DNA of 6,021 nt, from positions 1 through 6,021 of the forward strand of contig DAIDAH010000167.1 of assembly GCA_027310735.1 (NCBI GenBank), written 5' to 3'. Under the pieces are notes generated by a model, which saw nothing but the letters and a program-made list of their open reading frames with translations, was not told where the DNA came from and ran no database searches. The DNA comes from Methylotenera sp. Lineage in GTDB: Bacteria > Pseudomonadota > Gammaproteobacteria > Burkholderiales > Methylophilaceae. Every line of letters starts with the position of its first letter. The first letter of the stretch is position 1. A program made the position numbers and the translations under genes. This document shows positions 1 to 5,852 of this stretch, piece after piece.

Positions 1-1495
1 GCTTGAGACTGTGCAGTAACGCCTGCGGTGTCATACTCGCATTTGGTGTCATGAATATTGCCGTACCTGAGATGGTTGTTACATCCGATGATGCCATATT
101 CTCTACAAACTCATTTAGCGGAATAGCTTCGGCGGAAAGGCGTGTATAAAGCAACTGCCTGCCCTGCTTCCAGGTTGTCATTAGCGTAAATACACCTAAG
201 CCGAGTAACAGTGGGAACCAGCCGCCCTCATGTATTTTAACAACGTTGGCTGAGAAGTAGATCAGATCAACAGCAAGAAAGCTGCCTGTCACAACAACAC
301 TAACCCCCAAGCTCCAGCCCCATAACTTACGAACAACCACAAATGCCAAGATTGTAGTGATGACCATGGTACCAGTAACGGCAATACCATAAGCGGCTGC
401 CAAATTAGATGATGAGCCAAAGCCAACGATGAGCACAGCCACGGCAATCATAAGTGTCCAATTAACACTCGGCAGATATATCTGGCCAATCTCTCGACGA
501 GACGTATGTTTGATTTCCATACGCGGTGCATAGCCAAGTTGCATGGCTTGCTGAGTGATGGAATAAGCCCCTGAAATAACCGCTTGTGAAGCAATCACAG
601 TAGCAGCAGTCGCTAATACGACCATAGGCAATAACGCCCAGCTAGGCGCAAGCAAGTAAAAAGGATTAGCGATAGCATCAGGATTCGCCAGTAGCAATGC
701 GCCTTGACCGTAGTAATTCAACACTAAAGAAGGTAACACCAAACCGAACCATGCCAATTGCACCGGTTTGCGGCCGAAATGCCCCATATCAGCATATAAA
801 GCCTCTGCCCCAGTAAGCGCCAGTACAGATGCACCCAGCGAAAAAAATCCTAACACAGGGTCACTCACAAAATAATGTATAGCATTAATCGGGTTGAGCG
901 CAGTTAACACCAACGGCGTGGCAATAATATTCACAATACCCAACCCGCCAAGACAGGTGAACCACAGCACCATCACTGGGCCAAACAAACCGCCAATCCT
1001 TGCTGTGCCATATTTCTGTACAAGAAACAGTATAGCCAGCACCAGTAGTGATACCGGCAAGACATAGGGCTTTAAGGCTGGGGTGATTATTTCCAGCCCT
1101 TCGACCGCAGAGAGCACTGAAATGGCGGGGGTGATCACGCTATCCCCATAAAAAAGAGCGGCGCCAAACAAGCCCAACAGCATCAGAAATCCAGCGTATG
1201 GTTTATTGGTTATACCACGCAGTACCAACGCCATCAATGCCATGATGCCACCCTCCCCCTGATTATCAGCCCGCATGATGAATACCACGTACTTTAATGC
1301 CACCACAACCACCAATGACCAGAAGATTAAAGACAGAATCCCCAGAATATTGGCTTCTGTGATTGGCACGGGATGATGTGCGCCAGAAAAAATCTCTTTC
1401 ACGGTATATAACGGGCTGGTACCAATGTCGCCGTAAACGACACCTAACGCAGACAAAGCTAGCGCTGAGGTGCTACTCTTGAGATGCTCAGACAT
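1..1495 (-). CDS. kup: Kup-family low-affinity K+ transporter, 3' end cut by window edge
   Basis: This is an inner-membrane potassium uptake permease of the KUP/HAK/KT family, which brings K+ into the cell with protons. Translating the minus strand from the ATG at 1495-1493 gives 498 complete codons without a stop, running off the window. Family proteins are about 620-630 residues, so roughly 125 residues of the cytoplasmic C-terminus are missing. Visible hallmarks are GVVYGDIGTSPLY at residues 18-30 (first membrane helix), GDSVITPAISVLSAVEG at 117-133 and TGAEALYADMGHFG at 228-241. Many hydrophobic helices follow up to about residue 440, then the soluble tail begins. The start is supported by AGGAG five bases upstream. 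The gene lies 8 bases after kdpE, so it is almost certainly cotranscribed with the KdpDE-like pair. That makes it a probable regulated target of that pair, which is unusual because Kup is generally described as constitutive. The family assignment is very secure; the regulation is inferred. Confidence 0.96.
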   Translation of the reverse strand, partial: MSEHLKSSTSALALSALGVVYGDIGTSPLYTVKEIFSGAHHPVPITEANILGILSLIFWSLVVVVALKYVVFIMRADNQGEGGIMALMALVLRGITNKPYAGFLMLLGLFGAALFYGDSVITPAISVLSAVEGLEIITPALKPYVLPVSLLVLAILFLVQKYGTARIGGLFGPVMVLWFTCLGGLGIVNIIATPLVLTALNPINAIHYFVSDPVLGFFSLGASVLALTGAEALYADMGHFGRKPVQLAWFGLVLPSLVLNYYGQGALLLANPDAIANPFYLLAPSWALLPMVVLATAATVIASQAVISGAYSITQQAMQLGYAPRMEIKHTSRREIGQIYLPSVNWTLMIAVAVLIVGFGSSSNLAAAYGIAVTGTMVITTILAFVVVRKLWGWSLGVSVVVTGSFLAVDLIYFSANVVKIHEGGWFPLLLGLGVFTLMTTWKQGRQLLYTRLSAEAIPLNEFVENMASSDVTTISGTAIFMTPNASMTPQALLHSLK

Positions 1496-1499
1496 AAAA

Positions 1500-1505
1500 T
1501 CTCCT
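1500..1505 (-). promoter_or_regulatory. Ribosome binding site of kup, overlapping the kdpE stop codon
   Basis: On the minus strand AGGAGA precedes the kup ATG, with five bases (ATTTT) between AGGAG and the start. Its first two bases are the last two of the kdpE stop codon TAG (1506-1504). This placement argues for translational coupling of kup to kdpE and fixes the kup start. Confidence 0.8.
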
Positions 1506-2193
1506 ATAATTCAAATCGATAACCAATACCAGTTTCGGTAAGTAAGTGTGCAGGTTGTGCTGGGTCATGTTCCAGCTTTTGACGTAAATGACTCATGTAA
1601 ATACGCAAGTAGTGTGCACTTTCGGTGTTATTAGGCCCCCATACTTCATGCATCAGACGGCGATGGCTCATGATTTTTCCAATATTAGAAAGTAAAACAC
1701 TGAGCAATCGATACTCGATTGGAGTGAGATGAATCGCTACGCCATTGCGAGTGACACTACGCCTTATAAAGTCCACTTCAACATCTGCAAAACACATTTT
1801 GGGTGATGCCATGGTGTTTTGTAGGCGCCGACGCGTCACAGCCCGCACCCGAGCCAATAGTTCGCCAACACCAAATGGTTTAGTCAGGTAATCGTCAGCC
1901 CCAGCATCAAGAGCAAGAATTTTTTCCTGCTCTTCGATTCTGGCCGAAAGAATAAGAACAGGAATGGTTGTCCACTTGCGAAACTCCGTTACAACTTCCA
2001 CGCCGTCCATGTCGGGAAGACCCAAATCCACCACTAACAAATCTGGTTTACGTGAACGTGCTTCAATCAGACCGCGCTCGCCACTCTCGGCCTCAAAGAC
2101 TTTCCAACCTTCTCCTTCAAGAGCGCTCTTCACGAAACGCCGTATCTGCTGATCGTCTTCTATTAAGATGACATTACCTACCGAATTCATCAT
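1504..2193 (-). CDS. kdpE: KdpE-type response regulator (OmpR family)
   Basis: This is a cytoplasmic two-component response regulator of 229 residues. The receiver domain (about 7-120) has the acidic pair Asp13/Asp14, phospho-acceptor Asp56 in DLLVVDLGLPD, Ser83 in ILSAR and Lys105 in DYLTKPFG. A winged-helix DNA-binding domain follows (about 134-229), with HLTPIEYRLL, VWGPN, HYLRIYMSHLRQKLE and the terminal TGIGYRF. These stretches match E. coli KdpE closely by memory, so the KdpE subfamily is well supported rather than generic OmpR. Two ATGs lie in tandem at 2193 and 2190. AGGAGG (2200-2195) is one base from the first and four bases from the second, so the 228-residue start at 2190 may be the one used. 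The gene overlaps the end of the upstream kinase gene, which is its likely phosphodonor. Likely targets are its own operon including kup, via the box at 3750-3766. Confidence 0.94.
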   Translation of the reverse strand: MMNSVGNVILIEDDQQIRRFVKSALEGEGWKVFEAESGERGLIEARSRKPDLLVVDLGLPDMDGVEVVTEFRKWTTIPVLILSARIEEQEKILALDAGADDYLTKPFGVGELLARVRAVTRRRLQNTMASPKMCFADVEVDFIRRSVTRNGVAIHLTPIEYRLLSVLLSNIGKIMSHRRLMHEVWGPNNTESAHYLRIYMSHLRQKLEHDPAQPAHLLTETGIGYRFEL

Positions 2194-3689
2194 GCCTCCT
2201 CTATTTCTGGATTCACTATGGGCGGCTTACCAAGAGGTAAGCACAGGGTAACGCAAGCGCCACCCTGCGCTTGATTCACAGCTTTTATCGTGCCACAGTG
2301 CGCCTCAATAATCGCGCTACATATAGCAAGCCCAAGCCCTACACCGAGCGTCGATGATTCACTTTCACCTCGCTCGAACATATGGAACAATGACTCGGTC
2401 TTTCCAGCAGGAAAGCCAGCCCCATGATCAGAAACGTCAATGCAGGCACATTCTCCAGAAATGTACTCTCTAATTTCAATTGGACTCTCCAGCGGAGAGT
2501 ACTTGGCAGCATTCTCCAGTAGATTACATAACACCCTTTCCAACAAAACGTCATCAAATTCAACTAGCGGAAAATCTGGTGCAAGTGTCACCGTGACAGG
2601 ATGCTGCGCTAAAGTCGGCTTAAGTAATTTAATCGCAGAACCAATCACATCTTCAAATAATCGCCAGTCCTTGCGCAACGCCACCTTACCCGAGTGCAGC
2701 CTTGCCATTTCCAGCAAGTTACTAAGCAGATGACTCATTGCCAGCGCTTGATCGCGGATGGCAATTGCAGCATTGTGCACACTATCACTCTGCTGTGCAG
2801 TAGTAAGTGCCAATGCGTCAGCCATACCTACCAGACCTGTAAGCGGGGTTCTTAAATCGTGGGATAACGACGAAAGAACAGAACTTCGTAAGCGTTCTGA
2901 AGTTGCATCCAACTGCGTCTGCTGCGTCAACGCTACATAATGTAAACGCTCAACAGCAATGGCGACAAGGTTAACTACCGCTTCCAGCATTTCCTTGTCG
3001 ACATCTCCAACATACTTTTCAAGGTTAGCTTCCAACACGCCTCTTACTTTATGGGGCGACTTTAGCGGTAAAACCAGCGTTAACGACCCTTCGTCGGATA
3101 GTTGACTTGTATTCACTAACGCGCCTTGCTTGATGGCCATATGCGCGATTGTCGTGAATGCAATGTCTTGAGATAACGAAGGAAACTCACCATTTGCATC
3201 CAATAAATGCAGTTTTGCCGTATAACCAGACCAAGCTACAAAAAGGCTTAATGCTTTTGAAATCTCATCATAGCTAGATGCGCCAGCCAAGTCGCGTGCC
3301 AGTTCATAAAGGCGCCGTGTATTCTGCTCACGATCTACAGCAGCAGCAGCATGCTTGCTTAGTTTTGCTGTCAGGTGTGCCGTAGCAAGCCCCACCGCCA
3401 GCATCACAGAAAAAGTGATTAGATATTGCGCATTGTTAACTGTGAATGAAAACCGCGGTGGCACGAAAAATACATCAAATAGTGCAACAGCTAAAATGGC
3501 TGACATAATAGCTGGACCTCTACCTAGCTTAAGTGCCACCAGAAAAACCACCAGCAGAAACAGCATGACAATATTCGCCAAATCAAGAACCTGCCTTAAT
3601 GGCGTTGCTAGCATAGTAATTACCACGCAAATTAATATTGCGAAGAGGTAGTTTCGTTTTAATTGCTGAGTTTCGGAATTGCCTAGCAT
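2190..3689 (-). CDS. kdpD: Short KdpD-type sensor histidine kinase lacking the N-terminal KdpD/USP domains
   Basis: This 499-residue membrane sensor kinase matches only the C-terminal part of KdpD. Four membrane helices of the DUF4118 type lie at about 14-28, 38-55, 58-74 and 87-104, including LANIVMLFLL, LGRGPA and FDVFFVPPRFSF. A GAF-like domain (about 125-250) follows, then the HisKA domain with phospho-accepting His277 in LSHDLRTPLTG. The ATPase domain has N-box Asn389/Asn393 (NLLENAAKYSP), DHGAGFP at 421-427, F-box LFHMFERGE and GVGLGLAI at 449-456. Full KdpD is about 890 residues and begins with a Walker-A KdpD domain and a USP domain; both are absent. The short form is native to this locus: GAGG sits five bases before the ATG, an in-frame TGA lies 20 codons upstream (3749-3747), and nifA begins soon beyond. 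All catalytic motifs look intact. It overlaps kdpE, its probable partner. What it senses without the N-terminal domains is unknown. Confidence 0.92.
   Translation of the reverse strand: MLGNSETQQLKRNYLFAILICVVITMLATPLRQVLDLANIVMLFLLVVFLVALKLGRGPAIMSAILAVALFDVFFVPPRFSFTVNNAQYLITFSVMLAVGLATAHLTAKLSKHAAAAVDREQNTRRLYELARDLAGASSYDEISKALSLFVAWSGYTAKLHLLDANGEFPSLSQDIAFTTIAHMAIKQGALVNTSQLSDEGSLTLVLPLKSPHKVRGVLEANLEKYVGDVDKEMLEAVVNLVAIAVERLHYVALTQQTQLDATSERLRSSVLSSLSHDLRTPLTGLVGMADALALTTAQQSDSVHNAAIAIRDQALAMSHLLSNLLEMARLHSGKVALRKDWRLFEDVIGSAIKLLKPTLAQHPVTVTLAPDFPLVEFDDVLLERVLCNLLENAAKYSPLESPIEIREYISGECACIDVSDHGAGFPAGKTESLFHMFERGESESSTLGVGLGLAICSAIIEAHCGTIKAVNQAQGGACVTLCLPLGKPPIVNPEIEEA
2195..2200 (-). 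promoter_or_regulatory. Ribosome binding site of kdpE, bearing on the choice between two start codons
   Basis: Minus-strand AGGAGG lies within the last codons of kdpD. Its spacing is one base to the ATG at 2193 and four to the ATG at 2190. The second start forms a TGATG overlap with the kdpD stop and is better spaced, so it may be the real one. Confidence 0.7.
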
Positions 3690-3694
3690 AGTTA

Positions 3695-3698
3695 CCTC
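3695..3698 (-). promoter_or_regulatory. Ribosome binding site of kdpD
   Basis: Minus-strand GAGG is followed by TAACT and the ATG at 3689. This supports translation starting at that ATG and therefore the naturally short kinase, rather than a truncated reading of a longer KdpD. Confidence 0.65.
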
Positions 3699-3749
3699 AT
3701 TATTCTTTCTGCCTGCTAAAATAGTTATCAGATAGCATGCCTCAATTCA

Positions 3750-3766
3750 TGCAAAAAAAGTGTAAA
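3750..3766 (-). promoter_or_regulatory. Candidate KdpE-binding box upstream of the kdpDE-kup operon
   Basis: The minus strand reads TTTACACTTTTTTTGCA, two half-sites TTTACA and TTTGCA separated by five bases. The E. coli KdpE site in front of kdpFABC is, from memory, TTTATA-N5-TTTACA with the same CTTTT spacer; the two differ at only 2 of 17 positions. The box lies about 60-75 bases upstream of the kdpD start, which suits an activator. A poor sigma-70 candidate follows: TTGCAT (3754-3749) and, 18 bases on, GATAAC (3730-3725). The weak hexamers fit an activator-dependent promoter but are not convincing alone. The likely meaning is autoregulation of the operon and, through it, KdpE control of kup. 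Confidence 0.6.
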
Positions 3767-3773
3767 TATTTAC
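3762..3773. repeat. 12-bp perfect palindrome GTAAATATTTAC overlapping the KdpE-like box
   Basis: The sequence GTAAATATTTAC is its own reverse complement. Its left arm shares five bases with the TTTACA half-site of the KdpE-like box on the minus strand, and its right arm gives a similar TTTACC facing nifA. It could be an operator or simply a by-product of AT-rich DNA; no specific protein can be named. Confidence 0.4.
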
Positions 3774-3867
3774 CTGTCTTTTTTACGTCTTATGATGCAA
3801 AACCGAATCGAAATATTATTATTTTCATTGTGATTTGCTTCATAATTTTAAGGGTTGCGTTTCAAAA

Positions 3868-3883
3868 TGGTACATATATTGCT
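3868..3883 (+). promoter_or_regulatory. Sigma-54 (-24/-12) promoter of nifA
   Basis: TGGTACATATATTGCT matches the sigma-54 consensus TGGCAC-N5-TTGCW with one mismatch and has the required GG-N10-GC spacing (GG at 3869-3870, GC at 3881-3882). Transcription would start near 3894, leaving a leader of about 28 bases before the ATG at 3922. This suggests nifA transcription depends on RpoN and on an enhancer-binding protein such as NtrC or NifA itself. No perfect TGT-N10-ACA site was found between 3690 and 3868, so the activator is undetermined. Confidence 0.72.
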
Positions 3884-3921
3884 TAAGTATTATTACCACT
3901 ACTCAAGTTCGACAAATTATT

Positions 3922-5535
3922 ATGTCTACTAAATCAGATTCCAGTCGCGTTGCACTTACCGCCATTTATGAAATAGGTAAGATACTTAGCTCGTCGCTAG
4001 ATTTACAAAAGAATCTTCGACAAGCACTGAATGTGATTGCAACCTACCTAAATATGCAGCGCGGCATGGTCTGCGTACAGACGGATTTACAAGACCTCGG
4101 CATTATTGCCTCTGTTGGTTTTACCGAAGAAGAAAGCGCGCGCGCACGTTTTGTAGTGGGTGAAGGCGTCACAGGTCGTATTTTTCAAACAGGTGTTCCG
4201 GCAGCAATTCCTAATGTGGCGCATGAGCCACTTTTCCTGAACCGTACTGGTGCAAAACGGCTTATGGAAGATCAAATCATCTCTTTTCTAGGTGTACCAA
4301 TCAAGGTAGGGCGAGAAACGATTGGTGTACTCTCTTTTGAACGTAATGCCGGCGACCATTGGCATGGCTTTGAGGATGATTTGAAGCTACTAGCCATGGT
4401 GGCAAACTTGTTTGGCCAAACCATTAGGTTAAATCAACAAGTTGCAAATGACAGAGATCAATTTCAACAGGAAAACTCCCGTCTGCAAAAAGAATTGGGC
4501 AGTAAATACAATCTTGAAAATGTGGTTGGTCAATCCAAACGCATGCAGGAGGTATTTGCCGATGTGCACATGGCGGCACCTGGTAAAAGCACGATTTTAC
4601 TGCGCGGTGAATCTGGTACAGGTAAAGAAGTTATTGCACGCTCCATACATTTTTTATCGGCTCGCAAAAACAAACCATTCATCAAGGTCAATTGCACAGC
4701 CCTCACTGAAAGCCTGCTCGAATCTGAATTATTCGGTCACGAAAAAGGCGCATTTACAGGTGCCCTGCAAGACCGCGTAGGCCGCTTTGAACAAGCGCAT
4801 GGCGGTACATTATTTCTAGATGAAATCGGTGACATTTCACCGGCCTTTCAAGTCAAGTTACTGCGTGTTTTGCAAGAACGTGAGCTGGAGCGAGTCGGCG
4901 GCAACAAGACCATTAAAGTGGATGTACGATTGATCTGTGCGACCAATCGTAATCTGGAAGAGGCTGTGAACAAAGGCGACTTTCGTTCCGACTTGTATTT
5001 CCGGATCAACGTTATTTCGATTCATCTTCCACCGTTACGTGAGCGTAGAGATGATATTCCACTCTTGGTAGAACGTATTCTGTCTCGTTTTAATCGTGAC
5101 AACAGCACTAAAATCAGCATTACTCCCGAAGCCATGCATGTACTTGGGAAATGCCTATGGCCGGGCAATGTACGTGAACTGGAAAATTGTGTGGAGCGCT
5201 TTGCAACCATGACCCATGGCAATATTATTCATGAAGTAGATATTCCCTGCCAGACAAATCATTGCCTATCTTCCACCTTATGGAAATACCAGCCCACTGG
5301 CGGCGTAATTCCAATTGCACCAATTGCTGCTGAACCGTCCCATGCCGCACATCACGAATTTCATGATGACGGTGATGACAGTGCACCACTCTCTCAAACC
5401 GAACGCGACCAACTCATTACCGCAATGGAAAAAAGTGGCTGGGTGCAAGCCAAAGCCGCAAGACTACTGAACCTGACACCGCGCCAAATGGGTTATGCAT
5501 TAAGAAAGTACAATATTGAAGTTAAACGATTTTAA
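3922..5535 (+). CDS. nifA: NifA, sigma-54-dependent transcriptional activator of nitrogen fixation, oxygen-sensitive type
   Basis: NifA binds upstream activator sequences and uses ATP to open sigma-54 promoters of nif genes. The 537-residue protein has an N-terminal GAF domain (about 15-170). A linker leads to the AAA+ domain (about 200-425) with Walker A GESGTGKE (229-236), sigma-54 contact loop GAFTGA (276-281), Walker B LFLDE (297-301) and Arg355/Arg361. A C-terminal Fis-type helix-turn-helix follows (about 495-533, WVQAKAARLLNLTPRQMGYA). Cys411, Cys423, Cys443 and Cys448 form the exact C-x11-C-x19-C-x4-C pattern of NifA proteins that sense oxygen or redox state directly, without NifL. The ATG at 3922 is chosen because a TTG 29 codons earlier lies upstream of the sigma-54 promoter, so it would not be in that transcript. 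No clear Shine-Dalgarno sequence precedes the ATG. The gene diverges from the potassium operon and precedes the presumed nifB. Confidence 0.97.
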   Translation: MSTKSDSSRVALTAIYEIGKILSSSLDLQKNLRQALNVIATYLNMQRGMVCVQTDLQDLGIIASVGFTEEESARARFVVGEGVTGRIFQTGVPAAIPNVAHEPLFLNRTGAKRLMEDQIISFLGVPIKVGRETIGVLSFERNAGDHWHGFEDDLKLLAMVANLFGQTIRLNQQVANDRDQFQQENSRLQKELGSKYNLENVVGQSKRMQEVFADVHMAAPGKSTILLRGESGTGKEVIARSIHFLSARKNKPFIKVNCTALTESLLESELFGHEKGAFTGALQDRVGRFEQAHGGTLFLDEIGDISPAFQVKLLRVLQERELERVGGNKTIKVDVRLICATNRNLEEAVNKGDFRSDLYFRINVISIHLPPLRERRDDIPLLVERILSRFNRDNSTKISITPEAMHVLGKCLWPGNVRELENCVERFATMTHGNIIHEVDIPCQTNHCLSSTLWKYQPTGGVIPIAPIAAEPSHAAHHEFHDDGDDSAPLSQTERDQLITAMEKSGWVQAKAARLLNLTPRQMGYALRKYNIEVKRF

Positions 5536-5675
5536 TCAATGATTGATTCAACTCGAGCTGACAGCTACAGCTGATCACCGCATACTTCATGACGGCGACC
5601 AACTTCATTTTTATCCCAGTACAAATACACTACAACGCTTCCTAATACGACTCTCGTAGAGCAAACAATTTGTTC

Positions 5676-5691
5676 TGTATCTTTCGCGACA
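5676..5691 (+). promoter_or_regulatory. NifA upstream activator sequence, distal copy
   Basis: TGT-ATCTTTCGCG-ACA is an exact match to the NifA-binding consensus TGT-N10-ACA. Its centre lies about 128 bases upstream of the predicted transcription start of the following gene, within the usual enhancer range. Confidence 0.75.
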
Positions 5692-5703
5692 ATCACATCG
5701 TTT

Positions 5704-5719
5704 TGTCGCAATTACGACA
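5704..5719 (+). promoter_or_regulatory. NifA upstream activator sequence, proximal copy
   Basis: TGT-CGCAATTACG-ACA is an exact TGT-N10-ACA match. It extends to a perfect inverted repeat, TTGTCG-N6-CGACAA (5703-5720), as expected for a dimer-binding site. It is centred about 100 bases upstream of the predicted start and 28 bases downstream of the distal copy. Confidence 0.82.
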
Positions 5720-5765
5720 AGCCAAATAAGGCCATGAACCCAGCCTAACCGCCTGTTTCCTAGTA

Positions 5766-5778
5766 TAAAAAATTAATT
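5766..5778 (-). promoter_or_regulatory. Possible IHF site between the NifA sites and the sigma-54 promoter
   Basis: The minus strand reads AATTAATTTTTTA, which fits the IHF consensus WATCAA-N4-TTR with one mismatch. It lies between the NifA sites and the -24 element, where IHF bends DNA in many nif promoters. The tract is very AT-rich, so a chance match is quite possible. Confidence 0.35.
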
Positions 5779-5785
5779 TAAGCAG

Positions 5786-5801
5786 TGGCACGTGTTTTGC
5801 A
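5786..5801 (+). promoter_or_regulatory. Sigma-54 promoter of the presumed nifB
   Basis: TGGCACGTGTTTTGCA matches the sigma-54 consensus TGGCAC-R-N4-TTGCW at every defined position, with GG at 5787-5788 and GC at 5799-5800 (GG-N10-GC). Transcription should start near 5812. Together with the two NifA sites upstream it makes a textbook NifA-activated promoter. Confidence 0.9.
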
Positions 5802-5852
5802 TGGTGATAGGTAAATAGACTATTAAGGTCATTACCTTTAAGGGATCTCACC

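Larger units (their letters stand above)
5536..5852. other. Intergenic region between nifA and the presumed nifB, carrying a nif promoter
   Basis: This 317-bp stretch holds no credible gene. Just after the nifA stop a weak AT-rich inverted repeat occurs (AATCAA-TGA-TTGATT, 5534-5548). It lacks a G+C-rich stem and a T-run, so it is not a convincing terminator. AGCTG-rich short repeats follow at about 5556-5573 with no clear function. From 5676 onward the region becomes a recognisable nif promoter: two NifA sites, a possible IHF site, a sigma-54 promoter and a leader of about 40 bases. Without a good terminator, some read-through from nifA is possible. Confidence 0.7.

Noticed and set aside
1964..2171. 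Two plus-strand open frames inside kdpE
   Set aside because: They are antisense shadows of the clearly conserved receiver domain and their products show no recognisable features.
3829..3844. Near-match to a NifA site (TGT-N10-ATA) upstream of nifA
   Set aside because: It misses one invariant base and its centre is only about 57 bases from the predicted start, too close for a normal enhancer site.
3835..3921. Possible 29-residue N-terminal extension of NifA from a TTG start
   Set aside because: It would begin upstream of the sigma-54 promoter at 3868-3883, so it would not be in that transcript. Its residues (Cys- and Tyr-rich) do not look like a NifA N-terminus.
4361..4378. TGGCATGGCTTTGAG as an internal sigma-54 promoter within nifA
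   Set aside because: It lacks the GC of the -12 element at the required spacing and lies inside the conserved GAF coding region.
5534..5548. Inverted repeat AATCAA-TGA-TTGATT as nifA terminator
   Set aside because: The stem is short and almost all A/T, overlaps the stop codon and has no following T-run, so an intrinsic terminator is not supported.
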